NCBI RefSeq assembly: GCF_001898315.1
Contig: NZ_MKTQ01000029.1
Location: 62,001-126,000 of the forward strand
From: Microbacterium sp. 70-16
Lineage (GTDB): Bacteria > Actinomycetota > Actinomycetes > Actinomycetales > Microbacteriaceae
DNA: 64,000 nucleotides
Reading direction: 5' to 3'
Shown: one piece after another, positions 7,978 to 17,678 of the stretch
Layout of the letters: the number at the start of each line of letters is the position of its first letter
Numbering within the stretch: position 1 is the stretch's first letter
Notes under the pieces: generated by a model
Told to the model about the DNA's origin: nothing
Seen by the model: only the letters and a program-made list of their open reading frames with translations
Databases searched by the model: none
Made by a program: the position numbers and the translations under genes

Positions 7978-8697
7978 TCAGGACGCGGTGGGCGCCGGCA
8001 GCCCGGCATCCGCGTAGTAGCCGGTGATGTGCGCGCGCACGAGGCCGCGCGCCGTCTCGGATTCGCCGCGTTCGATCGCGTGGAGGATCTCGGCGTGTTC
8101 GTGCCGCAGGCGGGCGCCTGTGGCCGTCCAGTCGGGCACACGCTCGGCTCCGGCCCGGATGTAGCTCTCGATCGTCTCGCGCAGGCCCGCCATGGTCGCC
8201 GAGACGACGAGGTTGCCGGATGCCTCGACGAGGCGCACGTGGAACTGCGAGTCGAGGGCGAGGAAGTCCTCGAGCGAGAGCTCCGGGGCATCCATCGCGA
8301 CAAGCGTCGCGCGCGCCTCGGCGAGGTCTGCGCTCTCGCGGTCGGCGAGGTGGGCGACGGCCCACTCCTCCAGCAACAGGCGGGTCTCGTAGACGTCGGG
8401 GATCGGGAACCCGTGCGCGGCCACCTGCAGGCGCAGCAACTGGGCGAGGCCGCCCTGCGGCGTCGCCGTGACGATCGCACCCGCCGCGGGGCCCGAGCCC
8501 GTCGCCGTGCGGATCAGGCCCATCACCTCGAGCACGCGCAGCGCTTCGCGCACACTCGAGCGCCCGACGCCGAGTGTCGACGCGAGCTCGCGCTCGGGGG
8601 GCAGCCGGTCGCCGGGTCCGATCGTGCCGCTCAACAGGTCACCCTCGATCTTGTCGAGGACGACACGCCACGCCTTCGCCGGTGTGCTGTCGGTCAT
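7978..8697 (-). CDS. GntR family (FadR subfamily) regulator, LldR-like
   Basis: A 239-residue transcription factor: N-terminal winged helix with LPPERELASTLGVGRSSVRE, then an all-helical FCD ligand-binding domain with metal/ligand His and Asp residues (DSQFHVRLVEASGN and later HAEILHAIE). The FadR subfamily includes LldR and PdhR, which sense lactate or pyruvate. Its position 27 bases upstream of lldD makes a lactate-responsive repressor likely. The ATG at 8697 is preferred over an in-frame ATG at 8724 because GGAAGGGG sits 6 bases before it, whereas the upstream ATG falls inside the operator. A palindromic operator overlaps its own promoter, so autoregulation is expected. Confidence 0.9.
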   Translation of the reverse strand: MTDSTPAKAWRVVLDKIEGDLLSGTIGPGDRLPPERELASTLGVGRSSVREALRVLEVMGLIRTATGSGPAAGAIVTATPQGGLAQLLRLQVAAHGFPIPDVYETRLLLEEWAVAHLADRESADLAEARATLVAMDAPELSLEDFLALDSQFHVRLVEASGNLVVSATMAGLRETIESYIRAGAERVPDWTATGARLRHEHAEILHAIERGESETARGLVRAHITGYYADAGLPAPTAS

Positions 8698-8712
8698 ACG
8701 ACCCCTTCCGTT

Positions 8713-8749
8713 GTCTGACCACATTATCTCCAGTGGTCAGACCTTGCAA
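8713..8749 (-). promoter_or_regulatory. promoter and palindromic operator of the lldR-like/lldD unit
   Basis: On the minus strand, TTGCAA (8749-8744) and TAATGT (8726-8721) are separated by 17 bases, a good -35/-10 pair. A perfect inverted repeat with 10-base arms GTCTGACCAC (8713-8722) and GTGGTCAGAC (8733-8742) and a 10-base spacer covers the -10 and core spacer. Each arm contains the TGGT...ACCA-type half sites bound by FadR-family regulators. A bound repressor would block RNA polymerase directly. Confidence 0.85.
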
Positions 8750-8768
8750 CGTGAGGGTCGATGCGATA

Positions 8769-9368
8769 TCAGTTCAGGCGGCCGCCGGACTCACGCAGGT
8801 AGCACTCCGCGCACATCGACTCGTACGTGACCTTCTGGTGCGAGAGCTCGTCGATCGCGACCTGATCGCCGTCGAAGACGAACCTCCCGCCGACCAGCCG
8901 CGCGTTGAACAGCGCCTTGCGCCCGCACCGGCAGATGGTCTTGAGCTCTTCCAGGCTGTGCGACAGCTCAAGCAGGCGCGCAGAGCCGGGGAACGCGCGC
9001 GTCTGGAAGTCGGTGCGGATGCCGTACGCGAGCACCGGGATGCGGTCTTCGACGACGATCCGCAGCAGATCGTCGACCTGCGCGGGGGTGAGGAACTGCG
9101 CCTCATCGATCAGCAGGCATGCGACCTCGCCGACGCGGTCGGCGTGCGCCGAGACGAGCGCACGCACATCGTCATCGGGTGCGATCAGGAAGTCGACCGT
9201 GCGCGCGACGCCGAGCCGACTGGAGATCTGATCGGCACCCTTCGTGTCGATCTCGGGCTTGGCCAACAGCACGTGCTGCCCGCGCTCCTCGTAGTTGAAC
9301 GCCGCCTGCAGCAGCGCCGTCGACTTGCCCGAGTTCATCGCCCCGTAGCGGAAGTACAGCTTGGCCAC
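8769..9368 (-). CDS. tdk: thymidine kinase
   Basis: A 199-residue type II (TK1-like) thymidine kinase of the nucleotide salvage pathway: thymidine + ATP to dTMP. The P-loop GAMNSGKST is at 9-17, the lid/Walker B block is LLIDEAQFL, and a zinc site is formed by Cys pairs in CRCG and CAEC near the C-terminus. Length matches the family. It ends 71 bases from the lldR-like gene start and is 7 bases downstream of mqo on the same strand, so it may be read from the mqo promoter. Confidence 0.96.
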   Translation of the reverse strand: MAKLYFRYGAMNSGKSTALLQAAFNYEERGQHVLLAKPEIDTKGADQISSRLGVARTVDFLIAPDDDVRALVSAHADRVGEVACLLIDEAQFLTPAQVDDLLRIVVEDRIPVLAYGIRTDFQTRAFPGSARLLELSHSLEELKTICRCGRKALFNARLVGGRFVFDGDQVAIDELSHQKVTYESMCAECYLRESGGRLN

Positions 9369-9375
9369 GCGCGCC

Positions 9376-10848
9376 TCAGCGGTTGATCTGCAGCGCCTGC
9401 GCTGTCGCGCTCAGCGAGGCGTCGGCGCGTGCGGCATCCGGGTTCAGCTGCTCGCCGTAGCTCGGGATGAGCTCTCGCAGGGTCGGCTCCCACTCGGGCA
9501 TCCGGTCGGGGAAGCACGTCTGCAGCAGGTTCAGCATGATGGATGCCGCCGTCGACGCGCCCGGCGAGGCACCCAGCAGGCCCGCGATCGAGCCGTCGGC
9601 CGAAGTGACGACCTCGGTGCCGAACTGCAGCACGCCACCCTTCGTTGGATCCTTCTTCATGACCTGGGCGCGCTGGCCGGCCTGGATGAGCTCCCAGTCC
9701 TCGTCCTTCGCGGTGGGCATGAACACCCGCAGCGAGTCGACCTTCTTCTTGTGGTTCTTCAGCAGTTCGCTGAGCAGGTACGTGATGAGGCTCGGGTTGT
9801 CGATCGCAACCTTGAGCATCGGGCCGAGGTTGCCGGGGCGCACCTGCGCGACGATGTCGGTGATGCGGCCGTTCTTGAGGAACTTCGGGCTGAACGTCGC
9901 GAACGGACCGAACAGCAGCGACGCCTCGCCGTCGACGACGCGCGTGTCCAGGTGCGGCACCGACATGGGCGGGGCGCCGACGGATGCCTGCGAGTACACC
10001 TTCGCCTTGTGCTGGGCGACGATCGCGGGGTTCGAGGTCTTGAGGAACTGACCGCCGATCGGGAACACGCCGTAGCCGGAGATCTCGGGGATACGCGAGG
10101 ACTGTAGCAACTTGATGGCCCAGCCACCCGCGCCGACGAACACGAAGCGTGCGTTCAGGCTGCCGGGGGTCTTGCCGAGCGAGCGGCGGTACGAGACCTT
10201 CCACGTGCCGTCGGCCTGCTTGCGCAGCTTGCGCGCCTCGATGTTGGTGCGCACGTCGACACCCTCGGATGCCAGGTTCGCGAACAGCTGACGCGTCAGC
10301 GCCCCGAAGTCGACGTCGGTGCCGGCGGGCACCCGGGTCGCGGCGAACGGCTCGCCCACGCGGCGCTTCTGCATGAGCAGCGGCGCCCACTGGTTGATGA
10401 CGCGGGAGTCCTCGGAGTACTCGATGCCCTCGAACAGGGGCTGGGTCTTGAGCGCCTCGTAGCGCTTCTTGAGGTAGGCGACGTCCTTCTCGCCGCGGAC
10501 GAACGTCATGTGCGGCGTCGCGTTGATGAAGGTCGAAGGCCCGTCGAGGATGCCCCGGTCGATGAAGCTCGACCACAGTTGCCGGCTCTGCTGGAACTGC
10601 TCGTTGATCGACACGGCCTTCGCGGGGTCGACCGAGCCGTCGCTCGCTTCGGGCATGTAGTTGAGCTCGCACAGGGCCGCGTGGCCGGTACCGGCGTTGT
10701 TCCAGGCGTTGGAGGATTCCTCGGCGACATCGCTGAGGCGCTCGAGCACGACGATCTTCCAGTCCGGCTGGAGCTGGCGCAGCAGGGTTCCGAGGGTGGC
10801 GCTCATGATGCCACCGCCGATCAGGACGACATCAACGGGTTCACTCAC
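9376..10848 (-). CDS. mqo: malate:quinone oxidoreductase
   Basis: A 490-residue FAD-dependent, membrane-associated enzyme that oxidises malate to oxaloacetate and reduces (mena)quinone, bypassing NAD-dependent malate dehydrogenase in the TCA cycle. The FAD dinucleotide fold LIGGGIMSATLG starts at residue 9, and the family block NNAGTGHAALCELNY follows at about 65-80. Length is typical of Mqo. The GTG at 10848 gives the normal N-terminus (MSEPVDVVLIGGG); the frame runs 21 codons further upstream, but that extension crosses a -10 hexamer 8 bases before the GTG and lacks family character. The tdk gene lies 7 bases downstream. Confidence 0.95.
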   Translation of the reverse strand: MSEPVDVVLIGGGIMSATLGTLLRQLQPDWKIVVLERLSDVAEESSNAWNNAGTGHAALCELNYMPEASDGSVDPAKAVSINEQFQQSRQLWSSFIDRGILDGPSTFINATPHMTFVRGEKDVAYLKKRYEALKTQPLFEGIEYSEDSRVINQWAPLLMQKRRVGEPFAATRVPAGTDVDFGALTRQLFANLASEGVDVRTNIEARKLRKQADGTWKVSYRRSLGKTPGSLNARFVFVGAGGWAIKLLQSSRIPEISGYGVFPIGGQFLKTSNPAIVAQHKAKVYSQASVGAPPMSVPHLDTRVVDGEASLLFGPFATFSPKFLKNGRITDIVAQVRPGNLGPMLKVAIDNPSLITYLLSELLKNHKKKVDSLRVFMPTAKDEDWELIQAGQRAQVMKKDPTKGGVLQFGTEVVTSADGSIAGLLGASPGASTAASIMLNLLQTCFPDRMPEWEPTLRELIPSYGEQLNPDAARADASLSATAQALQINR

Positions 10849-10856
10849 GATGTCCC

Positions 10857-10862
10857 AGTCTA
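10857..10862 (-). promoter_or_regulatory. -10 hexamer TAGACT, near-leaderless promoter of mqo
   Basis: TAGACT on the minus strand ends 8 bases before the GTG at 10848, so the mRNA should begin within a few bases of the start codon. No Shine-Dalgarno sequence fits in the gap. Confidence 0.55.
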
Positions 10863-10955
10863 GGCGCGGTTTCGCGCGCGGCCCGCCGCCGTGGCATCCC
10901 TCGCCTGTCAACTCCGGTGGTTCTTACGCGAACCGTGAATTTCGCAGGGTGCGGG

Positions 10956-12224
<1,269 letters not shown>

Positions 12225-12253
12225 GGAGGGGCGGCGGATGCCCGGGCGCTGGC

Positions 12254-12772
12254 TCAACGGCCGGTGCCGGCGTGGACGACGGCTTCGGCTTCGCCGTCCA
12301 GGCCGTAGGCCGTGTGCACGACGCGCGCGGCCTCGGCGAGGTCGTCGCCGCGGACGACGACCGAGATGCGGATCTCCGACGTCGAGATCATCTCGATGTT
12401 CACGCCCGCGGTCGACAGCGCCTCGAACAGCGTCGCCGAGACGCCCGAATGCGTGCGCATGCCCGCGCCGACGACCGACAGCTTGCCGATCTGGTCGTCG
12501 TGGACGAGGCTCTCGAACCCGATGCCGGGCTGCTCGGCAGACAGCGCGCGCAGCGCCGTCGCGGCATCCGACTTAGGCACGGTGAACGAGATGTCGGTGC
12601 GCCCGGTCGCGGCGGCCGACACGTTCTGCACGATCATGTCGACGTTCGCGCCGCTCTTGGCGACGACGGTGAAGATCTCGGCGGCCTTGCCGGGCACGTC
12701 GGGCACGCCGATGATGGTGATCTTGGCCTGGCCGAGGTCGGTGGCGACACCGGCGACGATGGGCTCTTCCAT
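12254..12772 (-). CDS. internal start for aspartate kinase beta (regulatory) subunit
   Basis: Inside lysC, an ATG at 12772 is preceded by AGAGGAG ending 6 bases before it, a better ribosome site than that of the full gene. It would give a 172-residue protein, [15 protein letters not shown] onward, that is just the two ACT domains. Corynebacterium glutamicum makes its beta subunit from the equivalent internal start (MEEP...GVATD), assembling an alpha2-beta2 enzyme. The position and local sequence match that arrangement closely; expression here is inferred. Confidence 0.65.
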   Translation of the reverse strand: MEEPIVAGVATDLGQAKITIIGVPDVPGKAAEIFTVVAKSGANVDMIVQNVSAAATGRTDISFTVPKSDAATALRALSAEQPGIGFESLVHDDQIGKLSVVGAGMRTHSGVSATLFEALSTAGVNIEMISTSEIRISVVVRGDDLAEAARVVHTAYGLDGEAEAVVHAGTGR

Positions 12773-13552
12773 GGCGGACTCCTCTAGGTGAGCCGCGATC
12801 GCGGCGGGGACGGTCATACCGGCGCCGAGCACGAACGTGCCCTGGCCGGAGCTGAAGGTGGAACGGGCGTTGATCATGACGCCGTGGCGGCGCGCGTACT
12901 CGACGGCGCGGATGTAGAGCACCTTGGCGCCATTGGCGGCCAGCTCGAGCATCTCTTCGGACGAGACGACGTCGAGCTTGCGCGCCTTGGGCACGACGCG
13001 CGGGTCGGCGGTGAAGATGCCGTCGACGTCGCTGTAGATTTCACACACGTCGGCGTCGAGGGCCGCAGCGAGGGCGACGGCGGTCGTGTCGGAGCCGCCG
13101 CGGCCGAGGGTCGTGATGTCGCGGGTGTCGCGGTTGAAGCCCTGGAAGCCGGCGACGATGACGATCGCGCCCTCGTCGAGGGCTTCGCGCAGGCGCACCG
13201 GGGTGACGTCGACGATGCGTGCGGCACCGTGCGTGGCATCCGTGATCATGCCGGCCTGGCTGCCGGTGAAAGACCGCGCCTCGAAGCCCATCGAGTGGAT
13301 CGCCATCGCGAGCAGCGCCATGGAGATGCGCTCGCCCGAGCTGAGCAGCATGTCGAGTTCGCGCGGCGCCGAGATCGGCGCGACCTCGTGCGCGAGGTCG
13401 AGCAGCTCGTCGGTCGTGTCGCCCATCGCGCTGACGGCGACGACGACGTCGTGGCCGGCCCTGCGGGTGTCGACGATGCGCTTGGCGACGCGCTTGATGC
13501 TTTCGGCGTCGGCGACGGACGAGCCGCCGTACTTCTGGACGATCAGCGCCAC
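12254..13552 (-). CDS. lysC: aspartate kinase
   Basis: A 432-residue aspartokinase (aspartate + ATP to 4-aspartyl phosphate), the committed step of aspartate-family amino acid synthesis. The catalytic domain begins with VQKYGGSSV and includes the GSD-type nucleotide segment; two ACT domains, about 265-330 and 345-415, carry lysine/threonine feedback control. The GTG at 13552 is used: GGGAG lies 8 bases upstream and the resulting N-terminus matches the family, whereas the frame upstream is unconserved. A TAGAAT -10 hexamer lies about 60 bases upstream. It precedes asd. As in Corynebacterium-type enzymes, an internal start for the regulatory beta subunit is visible (separate entry). Confidence 0.96.
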   Translation of the reverse strand: MALIVQKYGGSSVADAESIKRVAKRIVDTRRAGHDVVVAVSAMGDTTDELLDLAHEVAPISAPRELDMLLSSGERISMALLAMAIHSMGFEARSFTGSQAGMITDATHGAARIVDVTPVRLREALDEGAIVIVAGFQGFNRDTRDITTLGRGGSDTTAVALAAALDADVCEIYSDVDGIFTADPRVVPKARKLDVVSSEEMLELAANGAKVLYIRAVEYARRHGVMINARSTFSSGQGTFVLGAGMTVPAAIAAHLEESAMEEPIVAGVATDLGQAKITIIGVPDVPGKAAEIFTVVAKSGANVDMIVQNVSAAATGRTDISFTVPKSDAATALRALSAEQPGIGFESLVHDDQIGKLSVVGAGMRTHSGVSATLFEALSTAGVNIEMISTSEIRISVVVRGDDLAEAARVVHTAYGLDGEAEAVVHAGTGR

Positions 13553-13610
13553 GTGTGGAACTCCCGAGTGTGTCGACGGGGCGACGGACAGATGCCGACC
13601 CCAAAGGAAC

Positions 13611-13616
13611 ATTCTA
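13611..13616 (-). promoter_or_regulatory. -10 hexamer TAGAAT of lysC
   Basis: TAGAAT on the minus strand, about 58 bases upstream of the lysC GTG, is the best -10 match in this gap. The -35 region is not distinct. Confidence 0.45.
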
Positions 13617-13643
13617 GAGACGGCAGGATGCCGCATCCGCCAT

Positions 13644-13679
13644 GTGACGGCGGCGCCGGCGACCAGAAGCGGCCGTCAC
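13644..13679. terminator. hairpin between the DMT gene and lysC
   Basis: Eight-base arms GTGACGGC (13644-13651) and GCCGTCAC (13672-13679) with a 20-base loop lie downstream of the dnaX-recR-DMT unit and upstream of the lysC promoter. Position suggests termination; there is no U-tract. Confidence 0.35.
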
Positions 13680-13719
13680 TGCAGCGTGAGTCCCGCCGCC
13701 GCGGTGCAGAGAGCGTCCC

Positions 13720-14676
13720 TCACGCCGCGGGCGGTGCGGGTGGCGCCGGCTGCGCTGGCTCTGCCAGCGGCATACTCACCGCGGCATCCGCTCGTCTGAG
13801 CCTGCCGCCGGTCGCGGCGAGCCAGCAGCCGACGATGACGATCGGGAAGCCGATCAGCAGGCCGCCCGACAGGTGCTCACCGAGCACGAGCACGCCGAGC
13901 AGGATCGCGACGACGGGGTTCACATACGTGAACAGCGGCGCGCGCACGGGGCCGACCTCGCCGATGAGCGCGAAGAACGCGAGGAACGCGAGGGCCGTGC
14001 ACAGGATGCCGAGCAGTACCAGCGACACCGCGCTGCGCGCGGTCGGAACCTCGTGCTGGGTCAGCAGCGCGAACGGCAGGTACGCGATGCCGACGACCAT
14101 CAGTGACAGCGTGATCGTGCCCAGTGAGGGCACGTGTGCGAGCTTCGTCGCGATGATGAAGGGCGCGACCGCGTAGAGGAACGCGACGAGCAGCACCTCG
14201 CCCATCGCGGCAAGTGCCTGCCCCGGGTCGCCGATCGACAGGCCGGGGCCGATGACGATGACCCCGACGCCGATGAACCCGACGACCAGGCCGATCGCGC
14301 GCAGTGGCGAGAGCATCGTGCGGTCGCCGCGTGCGAGGGCGATCACCGCGGCGAACAGCGGCACCGTCGCGACGAGCAGGCCGGTGATGCCGGAGGGCAG
14401 GGTCTGCTCAGCGTGCCCCAGCAGGAAGAACGGCCCCGCCATCTCGATCGCCCCGAACGCGAGCACCCACGGCCACAGCTTGAGCGCGGGTCGCAGCGCG
14501 CCGCGGCGCAGCGCGATCGGCAGCAGGATCGCGGCGCCGATCAGCGTGCGCCCCGACACGATCGCGGCGGGCGAGAACGTGTCGACGGCCTCTTTGATGA
14601 ACAGGTACGGGATGCCCCACAGCAGCGCCATCAGTCCGTAGAGCATCCACGCCCGCCCCGAGACGGCCGCGCTCAT
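13720..14676 (-). CDS. EamA/DMT-family transporter
   Basis: A 318-residue integral membrane protein with ten predicted helices arranged as two EamA repeats, the drug/metabolite transporter layout. The first repeat has the typical LLWGIPYLFIKEAV block and the second has the YVNPVVAILLGVLVLGE block. Such proteins export amino acids or small metabolites; substrate cannot be assigned. The C-terminal 35 residues are Pro/Ala-rich. Its ATG overlaps the recR stop by one base (TGATG), so it is translationally coupled to a replication/repair operon, an arrangement with no obvious functional logic. Confidence 0.88.
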   Translation of the reverse strand: MSAAVSGRAWMLYGLMALLWGIPYLFIKEAVDTFSPAAIVSGRTLIGAAILLPIALRRGALRPALKLWPWVLAFGAIEMAGPFFLLGHAEQTLPSGITGLLVATVPLFAAVIALARGDRTMLSPLRAIGLVVGFIGVGVIVIGPGLSIGDPGQALAAMGEVLLVAFLYAVAPFIIATKLAHVPSLGTITLSLMVVGIAYLPFALLTQHEVPTARSAVSLVLLGILCTALAFLAFFALIGEVGPVRAPLFTYVNPVVAILLGVLVLGEHLSGGLLIGFPIVIVGCWLAATGGRLRRADAAVSMPLAEPAQPAPPAPPAA

Positions 14677-15269
14677 CAGACGCTCCGTCGGCCCTCGAAC
14701 GCGCGGCCCAGGGTCACCTCGTCGGCGTATTCGAGGTCTCCCCCGACGGGAAGACCCGACGCGAGCCGGGTGACGCGGATCTCGAGCGTGTGCAGCAGCC
14801 GGCTGAGGTAGGTCGCGGTCGCCTCACCCTCGAGGTTGGGATTGGTCGCGAGGATGACCTCCTGCACCGTGCCGTCGGCGAGGCGCTGCATGAGCTGCGT
14901 GATGCGCAGATCGTCGGGTCCGATGCCCGCGATGGGGCTGATCGCCCCACCCAGCACGTGGTAGAGCCCGCGGAACTCGCGCGTGCGCTCGATGGCCGAC
15001 ACATCCTTGGCATCCTCGACGACGCAGATGAGGCTGCCATCGCGCCGCGGATCGCGGCAGATGGCGCAGCGCTCCTGCTCGCTCACGTTGCCGCAGATCT
15101 CGCAGAAGCGCACGCGTTCGCGCAGCTCGCCGAGCAGTTGCGACAGGCGCGTGACGTCGAACGTGGGTGTCTGCAGGATGTGGAACGCGATGCGCTGGGC
15201 CGACTTCGGGCCGATGCCCGGAAGTCGCCCGAACTCATCGATGAGATCTTGGACGATGCCGTCGTACAT
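14676..15269 (-). CDS. recR: recombination mediator protein RecR
   Basis: A 197-residue RecR, which with RecF/RecO loads RecA at gaps. Seen: the N-terminal helix-hairpin-helix region ([18 protein letters not shown]), a Cys4 zinc finger (CEICG ... CAIC), a Toprim domain with VVEDAKDV, and the C-terminal Walker-B-like segment. Length is exactly as expected. It starts 3 bases after the dnaX stop. In many bacteria the nucleoid protein gene ybaB/ebfC lies between dnaX and recR; it is absent here. Confidence 0.97.
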   Translation of the reverse strand: MYDGIVQDLIDEFGRLPGIGPKSAQRIAFHILQTPTFDVTRLSQLLGELRERVRFCEICGNVSEQERCAICRDPRRDGSLICVVEDAKDVSAIERTREFRGLYHVLGGAISPIAGIGPDDLRITQLMQRLADGTVQEVILATNPNLEGEATATYLSRLLHTLEIRVTRLASGLPVGGDLEYADEVTLGRAFEGRRSV

Positions 15270-15272
15270 GAA

Positions 15273-17477
15273 TCAGTTGAACCTCGTCGGCGGGTTGTGC
15301 GGCTCTTCCCGCACGAAAGTGGCGCCCAGCACCTGGCGGACGACGGCCTCGCCGACACGTTCGATGCCGTTCGTGCGCGGCGCGCGCGGCGGCGCCGCCG
15401 AGGCACGCCGCTCGACCGCGACCGGCGCACGCGGCGGCAGCGGGGCGTCGTCGTCGGGCGGCGGCGGGACGTCGTCTTCGTCGTCGGGCGGGATGTCGGA
15501 GACCGGGATCACATCGCCGTCGTGCTCGCGCTGGATCGTGAGGGTGCGCACGGGCGCCGCCTCGGCATCCTCGGGCTCGTCGTCGACGGCCAGCTGCGCG
15601 ACCGGGCCCGGCTCGCCGTCGGCCGGGATCGCGGCGACGGCCCACTCGGTCACCGGCGCGGCCGCGCTCGCGGAGCTGCGCGGGGGTGCGGATGCCTCGG
15701 GACGCACGACGGGCGGCGTGCCGCCGTGGCCTACCTGACCTGCGGGCGGGGTGCCCGGGCCTGCGGCGGGCGAGGCGGGGGTGCCGCCGGGGCCGGCCTG
15801 ACCGGCGGGCGGGGTGCCCGGGCCCGCGGCGGGCGGGGCCTGCGGGGCCTGCTGCCCACCCGCGTCGTGGCGTGCGACATACTTCACGCGCACATCGAGC
15901 ACCGCCAGGATCGCGCTGCGGAGGTCTTCACTCGGCCCCTTGCCCGCGGCGAGCTTCTTGAACGCTGCGACATCGCCCTGACTCTGGAAGTTCAGAGCCA
16001 GCACGTCGTCGGCGTAGCCGACGGGGGTCGCCGCCGCCGCGAGCATCCACGAGGTGCGGCTGATCGGCTCGAGCGTGTCGAGGATCCGCTGCCAGGAGTC
16101 GAGCACGGTGGCGAGGGTGACGGGCCCGGCGGGAGGCGCCGGGTCGGATGCCGGCTGCGCCTGCGCCGCGGGAGCGGGGGTGGGCGCGGCCGGCGGCTGG
16201 GCCGCGGGAGCCGGCGTCGCCGCCGGAGGCGCGGCAGGCGCCTGCGCCTGCGGCGCGGGCGTGGCCGCCGGAGCGGCCGCAGGAGCGGCAACAGGCGCGG
16301 CAGGAGCGACCACCGGCGCAGCGGAGGCGATCGGCGCACGCGAGGCATCCACCGGCACCGACGCGACGGGGCCGCCCGCCGTGTGTGCGAGCACGCGCGC
16401 GACCAGCAGTTCCAGTTGCAGCCGCGGCGAGGTCGCACCCGACATCTCGTCGAGCGTCCCGACGACGAGGTCGGCGATCTGCGAGAGGCCGTCGGTGCTG
16501 AACGCGCGTGCTTGCTGCGACATCCGTTCGAGCTCGTCGGCGGGGATGCCTCGCAGCACCGCGGCCGCGCCGTCGCCGGTCGCGGCGACGATGATGAGGT
16601 CGCGCAGCCGCTCGAGCAGGTCGTCGACGAAGCGGCGCGGGTCCTGACCGGTCTGCACGACCCGGTCGACGGCGGCGAAGGCCGCTCCGGCGTTGTGCGC
16701 GGCGAACGCCGAGACGACCTCGTCGAGGAGCTCCGCGTGCGTGTAGCCGAGCAGCGCGACGGCGCGCTCGTACCGCACGACACCGTCTTCGGAACCGGCG
16801 ATCAGCTGGTCGAGCAGTGAGAGCGTGTCACGCGGCGAGCCGCCGCCGGCACGGACGACGAGCGGCAGGACGCCGGGTTCGACCTGCACGCTCTCTTGCG
16901 CGCACAGCTGCTCGACGTACTCGAGCATCGCGGCGGGGGCGACGAGGCGGAACGGATAGTGGTGCGTGCGCGAGCGGATCGTGCCGATGACCTTCTCGGG
17001 CTCGGTCGTCGCGAAGATGAACTTGACGTGATCGGGCGGCTCTTCGACGAGCTTGAGCAGGGCGTTGAATCCCTGCGGCGTCACCATGTGCGCCTCGTCG
17101 AGAATGAAGATCTTGAACCGGTCGCGGGCGGGAGCGAAGATCGCGCGCTCGCGCAGGTCGCGGGCATCGTCGACACCGTTGTGGGATGCCGCGTCGATCT
17201 CGACGACGTCGAGCGATCCGCCGCCGCCGCGCCCGAGCTCGATGCAACTGTCGCACTTTCCGCACGGGGTGTCGGTCGGGCCCTCGGCGCAGTTGAGGCA
17301 GCGCGCCAGGATGCGCGCCGAGGTGGTCTTGCCGCACCCGCGCGGACCGCTGAACAGATAGGCGTGCCCGACCCGGTCGCCGCGCAGCGCCGTCATCAGC
17401 GGATCGGTGACCTGGGCCTGCCCGATCATCTCACCGAAGCTCTCGGGCCGGTAGCGGCGGTACAGGGCTGTGGTCAC
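15273..17477 (-). CDS. dnaX: DNA polymerase III subunits gamma/tau
   Basis: A 734-residue clamp-loader ATPase. The Walker A GPRGCGKTT is at 44-52, zinc-binding Cys60, Cys63, Cys72, Cys75 and Cys78 follow, then the DEAH-type Walker B (LDEAHM) and the SRTH sensor. Beyond about residue 390 come a long Ala/Pro-rich linker, a tau-like domain (about 465-555) and a second disordered linker with a tandem repeat of an AAGPGTPPAGQ unit. The GTG at 17477 gives the standard N-terminus (TALYRRYRPE) and has a -10 hexamer 6 bases before it. I see no slippery poly-A site of the E. coli kind, so only the long form is predicted. Confidence 0.97.
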   Translation of the reverse strand: MTTALYRRYRPESFGEMIGQAQVTDPLMTALRGDRVGHAYLFSGPRGCGKTTSARILARCLNCAEGPTDTPCGKCDSCIELGRGGGGSLDVVEIDAASHNGVDDARDLRERAIFAPARDRFKIFILDEAHMVTPQGFNALLKLVEEPPDHVKFIFATTEPEKVIGTIRSRTHHYPFRLVAPAAMLEYVEQLCAQESVQVEPGVLPLVVRAGGGSPRDTLSLLDQLIAGSEDGVVRYERAVALLGYTHAELLDEVVSAFAAHNAGAAFAAVDRVVQTGQDPRRFVDDLLERLRDLIIVAATGDGAAAVLRGIPADELERMSQQARAFSTDGLSQIADLVVGTLDEMSGATSPRLQLELLVARVLAHTAGGPVASVPVDASRAPIASAAPVVAPAAPVAAPAAAPAATPAPQAQAPAAPPAATPAPAAQPPAAPTPAPAAQAQPASDPAPPAGPVTLATVLDSWQRILDTLEPISRTSWMLAAAATPVGYADDVLALNFQSQGDVAAFKKLAAGKGPSEDLRSAILAVLDVRVKYVARHDAGGQQAPQAPPAAGPGTPPAGQAGPGGTPASPAAGPGTPPAGQVGHGGTPPVVRPEASAPPRSSASAAAPVTEWAVAAIPADGEPGPVAQLAVDDEPEDAEAAPVRTLTIQREHDGDVIPVSDIPPDDEDDVPPPPDDDAPLPPRAPVAVERRASAAPPRAPRTNGIERVGEAVVRQVLGATFVREEPHNPPTRFN

Positions 17478-17483
17478 CTGAAC

Positions 17484-17489
17484 AGACTA
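17484..17489 (-). promoter_or_regulatory. -10 hexamer TAGTCT, leaderless promoter of dnaX
   Basis: TAGTCT on the minus strand ends 6 bases before the dnaX GTG. The gap has no Shine-Dalgarno sequence. Leaderless initiation is inferred. Confidence 0.55.
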
Positions 17490-17545
17490 CGGCGTACGCC
17501 CGACATCGCGGCCGGCGCCATGCACAGCTCGCGAGCGCGCGCCCG

Positions 17546-17616
17546 GTGTTTCGGACGTTTGAGGGGACCGAAACTCCGATCAGGCGAGTTTCGGCCGCTT
17601 CAGGGGTCCGAAACTC
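17546..17616. repeat. palindromic 40-base-period repeat, locus 1 (two units)
   Basis: Two copies of a hairpin unit, (GAG)TTTCGG ... CCGAAACTC, start at 17546 and 17586, exactly 40 bases apart, in the gap between the divergent dnaX and monooxygenase genes. Unit 2 has perfect 9-base arms GAGTTTCGG / CCGAAACTC around a 13-base loop; unit 1 differs at its first bases. Three more copies with the same spacing occur at 56447-56557. Because the genes are divergent here, a terminator role is unlikely. Confidence 0.85.
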
Positions 17617-17678
17617 GCGCGGCGTCTGTCCGAGCGGGCCGTGGGAACAGTGCCGCGGGGCGGGGCGTTGCAGCAGGC

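Noticed and set aside
6754..8718. Long plus-strand frame opposite lldD and the GntR gene
   Set aside because: Arg/Glu/Asp-rich antisense shadow; the minus-strand genes have all family motifs.
8698..8724. Upstream ATG of the GntR gene as start
   Set aside because: It lies in the middle of the operator, and the ATG at 8697 has a good GGAAGGGG ribosome site.
15273..17477. Programmed frameshift in dnaX producing a gamma form
   Set aside because: No A-rich slippery heptamer or downstream hairpin was seen in this GC-rich gene; most GC-rich dnaX genes make one product.
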